64,000 bases of DNA, taken from the NCBI RefSeq assembly GCF_008364795.1, contig NZ_VTTM01000014.1, positions 62,001-126,000 of the forward strand, in the 5' to 3' direction. Both the position numbers and the translations under genes were made by a program. The notes beneath the pieces are model-generated. The model worked only from the letters and a program-made list of their open reading frames with translations, did no database searches and was not told the origin of the DNA. Below, in pieces: positions 1 to 8,153 of the stretch; the stretch's first letter is position 1; each line of letters starts with the position of its first letter. The stretch is from Azospirillum oryzae (GTDB lineage Bacteria > Pseudomonadota > Alphaproteobacteria > Azospirillales > Azospirillaceae).

Positions 1-1351
1 GCCGGCGCGTTGCACCGGCGGCAAGTGCCGCTCCGCTGTCCGACGGGTTGGGCAGCAGGTGGACGACACTGCCGTCGATGGTGAAGTAATCGACCTGCAA
101 CTGCACCGGACGGACGGGTGCCCGGATCTCAAGGACAAGGGGGTCGCCGGCACTCAGCGCCGGCCCCCCCAGCACAGTTGCCGTCAAAGGCTCCGCCAGC
201 CCGCGATTGGCGTCCAGCGCCGTGGCGACGCTGCCCAGAGGCGCACAGAACTGCGCATCCGCATTGGCGAGGTCGAAGCCGTGGTCCCAGCCGGCGGCAA
301 GGACCTCGACCGTCTCGCGCACCTCCGCCTCCGCCCGTTCCCCCGCCACGGTTCCGGAAACCAGCATCCGGCCGCCGGTCTTCTCCACCGTGACCAGCGC
401 GCAGGGGACGGCGCGCAGCGCCTGTTCCATCGCCGCGACCGGCGGCTGCCTGCTCGCCGCCGGCGGTGAGGGGGGCGCAGAGGGAGTGGGGGCAGGGGTG
501 GGAGGGGCAACCGCCACCGATTCTGCGGCCGGACTCTCAGCCACGGTGGGGGGAGGCGATGGCCAATTCAGGACCGTCACGGCAGCCACGACGCCACCCG
601 CAAGAACCACTCCGCCGGCCCGCAACGGCCAGCGGCGCGAGCGTGCCGGCGCGACTGCCAAAGGTCGGGACGCCCCGGTCAGTCCGGTCACCGCAAGATG
701 CAGGGAGGCCACGTCCGGAAAGGCGCCGCCGTCCCGCAGATCGGCCAGCAGAGCCGCGACCGCCGGCCGGTCTGCGTGACCCGCCAGGACCCGTTCCGTC
801 AGGCGGGCGGCGGCCTCCAGATCGCCACTGCGGTTTGCGTCCAAGGCCGTCAGCGCCGCCCGGCCAATACCGGCGATCACAGCCGCCGATCCGCTGTGAT
901 GGATGACGCCTGCGGTCAGCGCGCCATGCATGACCCCGGCCCGGTGTGCGGCGCTCAACGCATCCAGCACGCGGTCGAGCGTCGCGACCGCCTCGTCCCA
1001 CGCCAATGGACTGCTGTCCAGCCGCGCGGAAAGCGTCAGGCCTTCCACCGGCAGGGTGGCGACGAAGGCGATGCCCGCATGTTCACCGGACGCCAGGATG
1101 GCGGGGATCGCCGGGTGGGACAGTCGGGCCGCGGCGGTCGCCATCTGCCGGAACCGCTCCAGCCCGGCGGCATCGGCGCACAGGCGGGCCAGCGGCACCG
1201 TCCACAGCGCCACCGTCTGTCCGTTGCCGTCCAGCGCGCGGTGCAGCCGGGCATCGCCGTCCCGCCCGATCAGGTCGAGCAGCCGGTAACGGCCAAGCCG
1301 CCGCTCCTTCTCCGTCGTCGCCGATTCGCTCGCCGTCTCGCCGCGTCGCAT
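1..1351 (-). CDS. Membrane-anchored Ser/Thr pseudokinase-like protein (partial)
   Basis: The frame runs leftwards from an ATG at 1351 (GAGGAG 5 bases upstream) for 450 codons and leaves the window, so the C-terminus is missing. Residues ~20-225 follow the layout of a bacterial Hanks-type Ser/Thr kinase, beginning GRYRLLDLIG. The catalytic residues are gone: the VAxK lysine position reads VALWTV (47-52), the HRDLKPxN loop reads HGALTAGV (142-149), and the DFG position reads roughly IAG (159-161). A hydrophobic segment at ~241-262 is a likely membrane anchor, followed by a Pro/Ala-rich linker (~264-295). The outer C-terminal part, with a stretch ending VQLQVDYF, resembles DUF4384-type domains attached to such kinases; that match is tentative. 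It is divergent from the alpha-glucosidase gene. The role is probably signalling or scaffolding without phosphotransfer (inference). Confidence 0.72.
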   Translation of the reverse strand, partial: MRRGETASESATTEKERRLGRYRLLDLIGRDGDARLHRALDGNGQTVALWTVPLARLCADAAGLERFRQMATAAARLSHPAIPAILASGEHAGIAFVATLPVEGLTLSARLDSSPLAWDEAVATLDRVLDALSAAHRAGVMHGALTAGVIHHSGSAAVIAGIGRAALTALDANRSGDLEAAARLTERVLAGHADRPAVAALLADLRDGGAFPDVASLHLAVTGLTGASRPLAVAPARSRRWPLRAGGVVLAGGVVAAVTVLNWPSPPPTVAESPAAESVAVAPPTPAPTPSAPPSPPAASRQPPVAAMEQALRAVPCALVTVEKTGGRMLVSGTVAGERAEAEVRETVEVLAAGWDHGFDLANADAQFCAPLGSVATALDANRGLAEPLTATVLGGPALSAGDPLVLEIRAPVRPVQLQVDYFTIDGSVVHLLPNPSDSGAALAAGATRR

Positions 1352-1564
1352 CCCCACTCCTCGAACTGAGCCGCTGGTATAGCCGCAGCGCAGCGCGGCG
1401 GCCAAGCCCCGGGACACCTGTCCGCAAGTTTCTGTCCCGACGGCTGGCCCCTACGAAAGGCGAGGTCTTGTGACCACGAATGGCCGGTAACCTTTCGTTA
1501 GCCACGACAGGCGACTCTGGCGCCACGAACCGCTTATGCGATCTCCGGCGCGGAGCCTTCTGCC

Positions 1565-3226
1565 TTGCCCCAAACTTCTTCCCAGTCCCAACCGTCGGCC
1601 CCCAATGCGTCCTGGCTGAACGGGGCGGCGCTCTACCAGATCTATCCGCTGAGCTTCCGCGACCGCGGCGGCGATGGCTGGGGTGACCTCGACGGTGTGA
1701 TCGAGGGGCTGGACCATGTCGCCTCGCTGGGCGTCGACGGGGTGTGGATCAGCCCCTTCTACCCGTCGCCGCGCACCGACTTCGGCTATGACGTCGCCGA
1801 CCATCGCGCGGTGGACCCGCGCATGGGCAACCTCGCCGTCTTCGACCGGCTGATCGAGCGCGCCCATGGGCTGGGGCTGAGGGTGCTGGTCGATCTGGTC
1901 TGCGGCCACACGTCCAACGCCCATCCCTGGTTCGTCGACAGCCGGCGGTCGCGGGATGGCGACAAGTCCGACTGGTATGTCTGGGCGGACGCCAAGCCCG
2001 ACGGCACCGCGCCCAACAACTGGCTGTCGGTGTTCGGTGGCGCCGCCTGGAACTGGGAGCCGCGGCGGCGGCAATATTACCTGCACCATTTCCTGCCCAG
2101 CCAGCCGGCGCTGAACCTGCACCATCCCGCGGTGATGGACGCGCTTTGCGAGACGGCGGAGTTCTGGATGGAGCGTGGCGTCGATGGCTTCCGCATCGAC
2201 GCCGTCGATTTCTTCGCCCATGACCCGCAACTGCGCTCCAACCCCGCCGCCCTCAGGCACGAGGCCGAGCCGCCGCTGAAGCCCTTCGCCCTGCAACAGC
2301 ATGTCTACGACATGATGCACCCGGCGATCGGCGGCATCCTGTCCCGGCTGCGCGAGACGGTGGAGCGCTATCCCGGCCGCGTCCTGTTGGGCGAGCTGTC
2401 GAGCCAGCCCGGTGCCGGCCAGCGCATCGCCGCCTATTGCACACCGCAGGGGCTGCACGCCGCCTACACCCTGTCGCTGGCGAAACAGCCCTTCAGCGCC
2501 AAGGGTTTCGCCCAGGCGCTGAGCGCCGCAGGGCGGCCGGAGTCGATCTGCTGGAGCATGTCCAACCACGATGTGGAGCGCGCCGCCAGCCGCTGGCTGC
2601 CCGCCGGTGCCGATCCGCAGTCGTTCAACGCCCTGCTGGCGATGCTGGCGGCGGCGCTGCCCGGCACCGTCTGCCTCTATCAGGGGGAGGAGCTGGCCCT
2701 GCCCAACGCGGTGCTGGAACAGCACCAGCTGCGCGACCCCTTCGGCATCACCTATTGGCCCGACTTCCCGGGCCGCGACGGCAGCCGCACGCCCATGCCC
2801 TGGCGCGCCGCCGAGCCCCACGCCGGCTTCTCCGTCGCCGAGCCCTGGCTGCCGGTGTCCGACCCCCATCTCGACCTCGCCGTCGACCGGCAGGAGCGGA
2901 CCACCGGCAGCCCGCTGGCGGTGTGGCGCGCCGCCCTCGCCCTGCGCCGCGACCTGGAGGCACTGCGCGCCGGCTCCGTCACCGCCGTGGAGGAGCATGG
3001 CGACCTGCTGTCCTTCGAACGGACGTCGGGGAACGACCGCCTGCTCGCCGTCTTCAATATGGCCGACCGGCCGGCCGAGTTCGCCCTGCGCGGCCGCGGC
3101 GAGCTGGAGGATCTGGCTGTCCCGCGCGCTCCGGGTGCCCTGCCGCCGGAACTGACCGCCGATGGCCGGACGCTGGTGATGCCGCCGCTGTCGGTCTTCC
3201 TGGGCCGGCTACGCACCGCCTCCTGA
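1565..3226 (+). CDS. GH13 alpha-glucosidase / alpha-amylase family protein
   Basis: A 553-residue cytoplasmic GH13 glycoside hydrolase, probably hydrolysing alpha-glucosidic bonds of short oligosaccharides. The (beta/alpha)8 barrel starts at LYQIYPLSFRD (~23-33). The catalytic triad is readable: nucleophile D212 in DGFRIDAVDF, acid/base E277 in LLGELSS, and D336 in SNHDVER. FGYDVADH (~73-80) is the usual substrate-pocket motif. The start is a TTG at 1565; no in-frame ATG gives a better fit and the ribosome-binding site is weak, so the first ~15 residues are uncertain. One oddity is conserved region I, which reads DLVCGHTS where the family normally has Asn before the His. The exact substrate (sucrose, maltose, trehalulose and so on) cannot be told from sequence alone. 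The trehalose/glycogen genes at 34-42.5 kb are in the same window but not in the same operon. Confidence 0.88.
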   Translation: MPQTSSQSQPSAPNASWLNGAALYQIYPLSFRDRGGDGWGDLDGVIEGLDHVASLGVDGVWISPFYPSPRTDFGYDVADHRAVDPRMGNLAVFDRLIERAHGLGLRVLVDLVCGHTSNAHPWFVDSRRSRDGDKSDWYVWADAKPDGTAPNNWLSVFGGAAWNWEPRRRQYYLHHFLPSQPALNLHHPAVMDALCETAEFWMERGVDGFRIDAVDFFAHDPQLRSNPAALRHEAEPPLKPFALQQHVYDMMHPAIGGILSRLRETVERYPGRVLLGELSSQPGAGQRIAAYCTPQGLHAAYTLSLAKQPFSAKGFAQALSAAGRPESICWSMSNHDVERAASRWLPAGADPQSFNALLAMLAAALPGTVCLYQGEELALPNAVLEQHQLRDPFGITYWPDFPGRDGSRTPMPWRAAEPHAGFSVAEPWLPVSDPHLDLAVDRQERTTGSPLAVWRAALALRRDLEALRAGSVTAVEEHGDLLSFERTSGNDRLLAVFNMADRPAEFALRGRGELEDLAVPRAPGALPPELTADGRTLVMPPLSVFLGRLRTAS

Positions 3227-3259
3227 CACCCCCTCGAAAGGCAGGCATGCACATTTATG

Positions 3260-3286
3260 CGATGCGGGCCTCCGCATCGGATGCTT
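3260..3286 (+). terminator. Hairpin after alpha-glucosidase gene
   Basis: A perfect 8-bp stem CGATGCGG / CCGCATCG with a 4-base loop lies 33 bases after the stop codon, followed by GATGCTTTGTT. The U-tract is poor, so this is a possible rather than certain terminator. Confidence 0.4.
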
Positions 3287-3379
3287 TGTTACACTCTCGC
3301 CTAAGTCGCTGTAATTCCCTGATTCATCGCGGGTCACGGAAATCGTCAGCAACAGCAATAATCTTGCGGAGTAGCGGGA

Positions 3380-4480
3380 GTGGAAAGAAGAGCGTTTCTC
3401 ACCAAGGCCGGCGTCGGTGCCGTTTCGACCGTTGCCGCCTCGACCCTCGCGGCCCCGGCCATTGCGCAGACCCAACCGGCCATCCAGTGGCGCCTGGCTT
3501 CGAGCTTCCCGAAGAGCACCGACATCCTCGTCGGCACGTCCGAGATGATCGCCAAGCGCGTGTCCGAGGCGACCGACGGCAAGTTCCAGATCCGCGTCCA
3601 TGCCGCCGGTGAGATCGTCCCCGGCCTGCAGGTGCTGGACGCCGTCCAGAACGGCACCGTCCAGTGCGGCCACACCTGCGGCTATTATTATGTCGGCAAG
3701 GACCCGACCTTCGCCTTCGACACCGCGATACCCTTCGGCCCGAACGCCCGCCAGCAGAACGCCTGGTTCCAGTATGGCGGCGGCCAAGAGGTGATGCGCG
3801 CCTTCTTCGCCAAGCACGGCATCGTCCAGTTCCCGGCCGGAAACACCGGCGCCCAGATGGGCGGCTGGTACCGCAAGGAGATCAAGTCGCTGGCCGACTT
3901 CAACGGCCTGAAGATCCGCATCGCCGGCATCACCGGCCAGATCATGGCCAAGCTGGGCGCCGCCCCGACCCAGATCGCCGGCAGCGACATCTACCCAGCG
4001 CTGGAAAAGGGCACCATCGACGCGGTCGAGTTCGTCGGCCCCTATGACGACGAGAAGCTGGGCTTCGTCCAGGTCGCCAAATACTACTATTATCCGGGCT
4101 GGTGGGAAGGCGGGCCGCAGGTTTCGCTCTACATCAACCAGAAGGAATGGGACGCACTGCCCAAGTCCTATCAGGCGATCCTGACGGCGGCCTGTGCCGA
4201 GGCGAACAGCGCGATGACCGCCCGCTACGATGCGGAGAATGCCAAGGCGCTGAAGCGTCTGGTCGCCAAGGGCGCCCTGCTGCGCCCCTATCCGCGCGAC
4301 CTGATGGAGGCCGCCCACAAGATCGCCTACGAACTGTACGACGACATCGCGAAGACCAACCCGGACTTCAAGGCCGTCTACGACAGCTGGAAGCCCTTCC
4401 TGGACGAGGTGCAGCTGTGGTTCCGCGTGGCGGAGCTGCCCTACGACAACTTCATGCAGTCGGCTGGCCGCGGCAAGTGA
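3380..4480 (+). CDS. TRAP transporter substrate-binding protein (DctP family)
   Basis: A 366-residue periplasmic solute-binding protein of the TRAP (DctP/TakP) family, which delivers organic acids to a Na+-driven DctQM permease. The N-terminus carries a twin-arginine signal (RRAFLTKAGVG, residues 3-13) with cleavage expected after AIAQ (~30). The family hallmark ASSFPKSTDI follows at ~41-50, and the EMIAKRVSEATDGKFQIRV segment is typical. The tail with WFRVAELPYD fits TakP-like members that bind 2-oxo acids or related carboxylates; the ligand itself is inference. The start is GTG at 3380. No dctQ/dctM permease genes lie beside it, so the binding protein is either an orphan or works with a permease elsewhere. 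A strong terminator follows. Confidence 0.9.
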   Translation: MERRAFLTKAGVGAVSTVAASTLAAPAIAQTQPAIQWRLASSFPKSTDILVGTSEMIAKRVSEATDGKFQIRVHAAGEIVPGLQVLDAVQNGTVQCGHTCGYYYVGKDPTFAFDTAIPFGPNARQQNAWFQYGGGQEVMRAFFAKHGIVQFPAGNTGAQMGGWYRKEIKSLADFNGLKIRIAGITGQIMAKLGAAPTQIAGSDIYPALEKGTIDAVEFVGPYDDEKLGFVQVAKYYYYPGWWEGGPQVSLYINQKEWDALPKSYQAILTAACAEANSAMTARYDAENAKALKRLVAKGALLRPYPRDLMEAAHKIAYELYDDIAKTNPDFKAVYDSWKPFLDEVQLWFRVAELPYDNFMQSAGRGK

Positions 4481-4506
4481 CGGCGTTCCGGTTCTGACGG
4501 GAAACA

Positions 4507-4540
4507 GGGGGTGGCCGGTCCGGCCGCCCCCTTTTCTTTT
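4507..4540 (+). terminator. Rho-independent terminator
   Basis: An almost perfect GC hairpin (GGGGG-T-GGCCGG, loop T, CCGGCC-G-CCCCC) is followed directly by TTTTCTTTT. It ends the TRAP binding-protein transcript, and the convergent flgL gene stops just beyond. Confidence 0.88.
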
Positions 4541-4554
4541 CAGGCCAGCCCCCG

Positions 4555-6603
4555 TCAGGCCAAATAGTTCAGCAGCGACAGCTTCTGTGTCTGGCCGGCG
4601 ACGGTGTAGGTCGCCTGCTGGACGTTCATCGCGCTGCTCAGCCGGGCCGCGACCTCGGTCTGGTCGATGCCTTCGATCTTGGCGATGCGGTCGGTCAGTG
4701 TGGCGATCGAGTCCGTGTGGGCGTCCTTGGTGGTCTCCAGCGTGGCGGCATCGGACGCGACCTTGGCGTGGATCGACCGGATCTGGTCGGTCGCCTGGGT
4801 CAGCATCTCGCGCGCCTGGGTGCTGTACTCCGTCCATTTGCCGGGATTGGCCGCCGCCGTCCGCACCAGTTGCATCGCCTTCACCAGCGTCTGGAACCCC
4901 TTGTCGTCGGCACTGACCCCGTAGGTCAGGTTCAGGTTGTCGTCGATCGTCACCTGCGACTTGCGGTACGCCTCGGCATTCTTGCCCTTGGTCAGATATT
5001 CGGCATCGTAGAAGGGCAGGTCGGGCGGCTCGGCATAGGGGACGTCGATCAGGCTGTCCTGCTCCGGCGGCAGGGTGCCGACGGAGATGGTGTTCTCCAG
5101 CGACCCGTTCGTCACCTTGGCGCTGGTCGAGAACAGCGAGCTGCGGTTGGGATGGTTGGGGTCGGCGTTGGCCGTGCTGGTCAACGCGATGCCGGGGCCG
5201 TTGCCGACCGCATCGATGGTGACCGGCGGGGCCGGGTTCAGGTTGGCGAAGTTCTGGCGCAGCTTGTCGGCCACCTGGCTGACGTTGGTGACGCCGGCGG
5301 CATAGTCGGTGTCGCTGACCGTGTAGCGCACCGTGTAGGTCTGGTAGGGCGGCAGGTCGCGCGGTTCGTTGGGGTTCCTGGTGTAGTAGTTCTGGTTGTA
5401 CGGATCGTCGGGATCGCCGACCGCGACCGTGAATTCGAAGGTGTCGCCGATGTCCACCGCCGCACCGTTCAGGGTGAAGCTGTCGACCTGCGGCAATAGG
5501 GTCGTCGGCGCCTGGGTGGTAGTCGGCGCGGTGACGGTGTTCTCCACCGTTGCGGAATTGATGACGCGGGCCGACAGGTCGAACTTCTGCCCCGGATCCT
5601 GGCCGACCAGCGTGATGATGCCGTTGGAGGTCGACACCGTCATCGGCAGCGGCGGGTTGGCGGCGTTGATCTGGGTGGTCAGGGTCTGGGCGACGAAGGT
5701 CAGCGTCTTCGGATCGGTCGCCTGGATCTGATAGCCGAAGGTCTTGCCGGAGACCGTCACCTCGAAATAATCGTCGGCGTTCACCACGGCGCCGTTCAAC
5801 GTGATCTTGCTGGTCTGCTTCGTCGCCATCAGGTCGGTGACCGGTTCCGTCCCGAACCGCGAGCCGGAGAACAGGTAGCGGTCGCCGAAGCGCTGGTTCA
5901 TCAGCGCCTGGATGTCGCGCATGGCGCCCTCGGCGCGGTCCTTCACCTGATCGGCCTGCGGGAAGGTGACGGAGAAGCTGCTGCTCGACGAGGCCTTCAG
6001 CGTGTCGAAGCTGAGGTTCAGGATCGCGCCTTCGCCGGGGCCGCCGGAGATGTTGAAGTTGTATCCCTTGCCATCGTTGGGCGGGGTGGTGCCCAGATTG
6101 ATGGCGCGGGTGGTCTTGCCGCCCAGCCCGTCGGTCACGGTCACGTCGAAGGTGCCGTTGGGGCCCTGCTGCGACGGAACCGCGGTGACGGTGTATTTGG
6201 CGCCGACCGTCAGCTTCGACTTGGCCGCGTCGACCGACAGCTTCATTCCGTCGGGATTGGTGTTGATCGGCGTGGCCACGCTGGCCGGACCCGGCTCGAA
6301 CGGCATCGTGGTGCTGGAGGTCCAACTCGACACGATCGATTCCAGCGAGGTCAGCACCTTGTCCGTCGCCTGCACGCGCGGCGCCGCCATGTTGATGTTC
6401 TGGACGTAGTTGTCCTTCTTCGCCATCTCCGACCGGAGGTCCAGAAGCTTCTGAACCTCCGGCCCGTAGGCGTTGAGATCGACCGACTTCTTGCCCGTGG
6501 TCAGCTGTTCGGACAGTCGGTTGATGTCGTTCTGGCCCCCGGACAGGTTCCGGACAAGGCTCAGATATTTCGAGTAGCTGCTGACTCCCGTTATCGAGCT
6601 CAT
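4555..6603 (-). CDS. flgL: Flagellar hook-associated protein 3 FlgL (enlarged)
   Basis: FlgL is the junction protein between hook-FlgK and the flagellin filament. The 682-residue protein is about twice the usual length (~300-400). The N-terminal coiled coil (MSSITGVSSYSKYLSLVRN, then LSEQLTTGKKS at 30-40) and the C-terminal helix (~560-682, ending LSLLNYLA) are typical, and RYLFSGSRFGTEP (242-254) is a FlgL marker. The excess length is the central surface region (~100-520). It includes two copies of a beta-rich module (about 267-347 and 375-498) of the pattern LNGAAVDIGDTFEFTV...IN...ITL, like modules in FlgE upstream. The ATG at 6603 overlaps the flgK stop (ATGA), so translation is coupled. 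Loss would be expected to abolish filament assembly. Confidence 0.9.
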   Translation of the reverse strand: MSSITGVSSYSKYLSLVRNLSGGQNDINRLSEQLTTGKKSVDLNAYGPEVQKLLDLRSEMAKKDNYVQNINMAAPRVQATDKVLTSLESIVSSWTSSTTMPFEPGPASVATPINTNPDGMKLSVDAAKSKLTVGAKYTVTAVPSQQGPNGTFDVTVTDGLGGKTTRAINLGTTPPNDGKGYNFNISGGPGEGAILNLSFDTLKASSSSSFSVTFPQADQVKDRAEGAMRDIQALMNQRFGDRYLFSGSRFGTEPVTDLMATKQTSKITLNGAVVNADDYFEVTVSGKTFGYQIQATDPKTLTFVAQTLTTQINAANPPLPMTVSTSNGIITLVGQDPGQKFDLSARVINSATVENTVTAPTTTQAPTTLLPQVDSFTLNGAAVDIGDTFEFTVAVGDPDDPYNQNYYTRNPNEPRDLPPYQTYTVRYTVSDTDYAAGVTNVSQVADKLRQNFANLNPAPPVTIDAVGNGPGIALTSTANADPNHPNRSSLFSTSAKVTNGSLENTISVGTLPPEQDSLIDVPYAEPPDLPFYDAEYLTKGKNAEAYRKSQVTIDDNLNLTYGVSADDKGFQTLVKAMQLVRTAAANPGKWTEYSTQAREMLTQATDQIRSIHAKVASDAATLETTKDAHTDSIATLTDRIAKIEGIDQTEVAARLSSAMNVQQATYTVAGQTQKLSLLNYLA
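5110..5805 (-). repeat. Two internal beta-modules in FlgL
   Basis: FlgL residues 267-347 and 375-498 share the order: LNGAxV, a D-rich turn, FEVTV/FEFTV strand, an aromatic YxI/YTV strand, a helix ending in IN or QNF, then V...G.ITL/IAL. The second copy carries an insert rich in Asn, Pro and Tyr (about 399-420). They match the FlgE modules in order of elements, similar to the Flagellin_IN motif family. Confidence 0.55.
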
Positions 6604-8009
6604 CGGACCACCGCCTCCAGCGCATCGAACATTGCATTGGCCACTTGCATGACCCGTGCCGAAGCCTGGTAGGAGGTCTGGAGCTGTTGCAGCTGTGCGA
6701 TTTCCTCGTCGATGTTCACGCCCGTCTGCGACTGGTAGCGCTCGCTGAGGAGCTGCATGGAGGCCTTGTTGGACTCAGCCGACGTGTTGGCCGTCTTGGC
6801 CGCGGCCATCCAGGTCCCGGTGATGGCGCTGCCGATGGCGCTGTAGGTGGTGTCCTTCATCTGCAGCCCGTCGGCGTTGAAGCTGCGGCCGGTGGAATTG
6901 ACCGCCTGGACCATGCCGTCGATGGCGGACTGCTTGATTTTGCTGGTGTTGTCCAGGAGCTTGGGGTTGATCGCGATGGTGAAGCGGTCGGTGCCGGTGA
7001 AGAACTGGTTGGCCTGTTCGCCGTCGGCGGCCGGGCTGGCATCGTTGTAGGCGTCGGCGAAGCTGGTGGGCTCGCCCGCCTTGGTCGGGCCGGTGAAGGC
7101 CTTGGCGAACTCGTCCAGCTGCGAGCGCAGCTTGCGGATGACCTCGGTCGTCGGGTCGCCGCTGGCCGGCGTCGGCGGCTCGGTGGTCGAGCCGTCCTTG
7201 CGCATCTGGATCAGCGAACCCAGCTTGCCGGTGGTCAGGTGGCTGTTGATCGAGGTGACCTGATTGCCGACCTGTAGGTTGATGTTGCCGCCGTCATAGG
7301 AAAGATTTGCCGGCTGGGCATCGACCAGCGCCAGACCCGACGGGGTGAAGATCGCCAGCCGGCCGTCCGGCCGCTCCACGGTGCGGATGCCCATGTAGGT
7401 GCTCAGCTCGCGCACCAGCCCGTCGCGCTTGTCGGCGACGGCGTTGGCGGCGGACCCCTGGCCCTGCAGCGACACCATGTCGTTGTTGATCGAATTGATC
7501 TGCTTCAGCAGGTCGTTGACCGTGTCGACCGACTTGGTGATGTCGGTCGACATGTCGCGGTCGAGCTGCTCCACGCCTTCCGACACGCGGCGGATCTCGC
7601 GCGAGAAGCTTTCGGCCGTCTGGACCAACTGGTACTGCGCCGTCTCGTCTTCCGGCGAGGTGGACAGGGTCTTGATCGCCGCCTGGAACTTGTCGGCATA
7701 GTCGTTCAGCAGCGGCGTCCCGTTGGTGGTCCGCATCAGGTCGCCCAGCTGCTGCATGTAGGTCGAGGTCACCTGCGATCCGCCGTCGCGCGAGGTCAGA
7801 TCCATCACCTGGGCCATCAGCGCCTTGTCGACTTCCCGGCGATAGGTCGTGCTGATGACCTGACCGCTGGCGTCCACCGACTGTTGGGCGGTGTGGCGGG
7901 TGCGGTTCGGGTCGTTGGCCTGCGCGATGTTGTCCGAAACCAGCTTGACGTTGGTCTGGACCGTGCGCAGCCCGGCCGTGGCACTGTTCAAGGCTGCGAA
8001 GAGGGACAT
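6600..8009 (-). CDS. flgK: Flagellar hook-associated protein 1 FlgK
   Basis: FlgK caps the hook and joins it to FlgL. The protein has 469 residues, close to the family norm. The N-terminus MSLFAALNSATAGLRTVQ with VSDNIAQAND (~24-33) is the conserved flagellar rod/hook N-terminal motif. The C-terminus contains GVNIDEEIAQLQQLQ and QASARVMQVANAMFDALE, the classic FlgK/FlgE C-terminal helix. I chose the start at 8009: an upstream in-frame extension to 8072 is possible but lacks family support, and GAAAGG lies 9 bases before this ATG. It sits between flgE (144-bp gap with tandem repeats) and flgL (4-base overlap). Confidence 0.95.
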   Translation of the reverse strand: MSLFAALNSATAGLRTVQTNVKLVSDNIAQANDPNRTRHTAQQSVDASGQVISTTYRREVDKALMAQVMDLTSRDGGSQVTSTYMQQLGDLMRTTNGTPLLNDYADKFQAAIKTLSTSPEDETAQYQLVQTAESFSREIRRVSEGVEQLDRDMSTDITKSVDTVNDLLKQINSINNDMVSLQGQGSAANAVADKRDGLVRELSTYMGIRTVERPDGRLAIFTPSGLALVDAQPANLSYDGGNINLQVGNQVTSINSHLTTGKLGSLIQMRKDGSTTEPPTPASGDPTTEVIRKLRSQLDEFAKAFTGPTKAGEPTSFADAYNDASPAADGEQANQFFTGTDRFTIAINPKLLDNTSKIKQSAIDGMVQAVNSTGRSFNADGLQMKDTTYSAIGSAITGTWMAAAKTANTSAESNKASMQLLSERYQSQTGVNIDEEIAQLQQLQTSYQASARVMQVANAMFDALEAVVR

Positions 8010-8075
8010 GGCAGGAGACCTTTCACGGATCGGGATGGTCGGGGCGGTGCCGGGATGGCCGCCGCCCCCCATTCA

Positions 8076-8135
8076 GACGATCAGGGAACTGGCGATCGGT
8101 AGACGGGCGATCGGTAGAGAGGCGATCAGGTAATC
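8076..8135. repeat. 15-bp tandem repeats between flgE and flgK
   Basis: Three consecutive 15-mers begin at 8091, 8106 and 8121: GGCGATCGGTAGACG, GGCGATCGGTAGAGA and GGCGATCAGGTAATC. A weaker fourth copy, GACGATCAGGGAACT, starts at 8076. They lie in the leader of flgK, about 67-126 bases before its start. No function is known to me. Confidence 0.7.
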
Positions 8136-8153
8136 AGAAGGTCAGGGCTGCGC

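Noticed and set aside
3209..6637. A 1142-codon minus-strand frame covering the TRAP gene and flgL
   Set aside because: It crosses a strong terminator and overlaps two clear genes in other frames; composition is that of a shadow frame.
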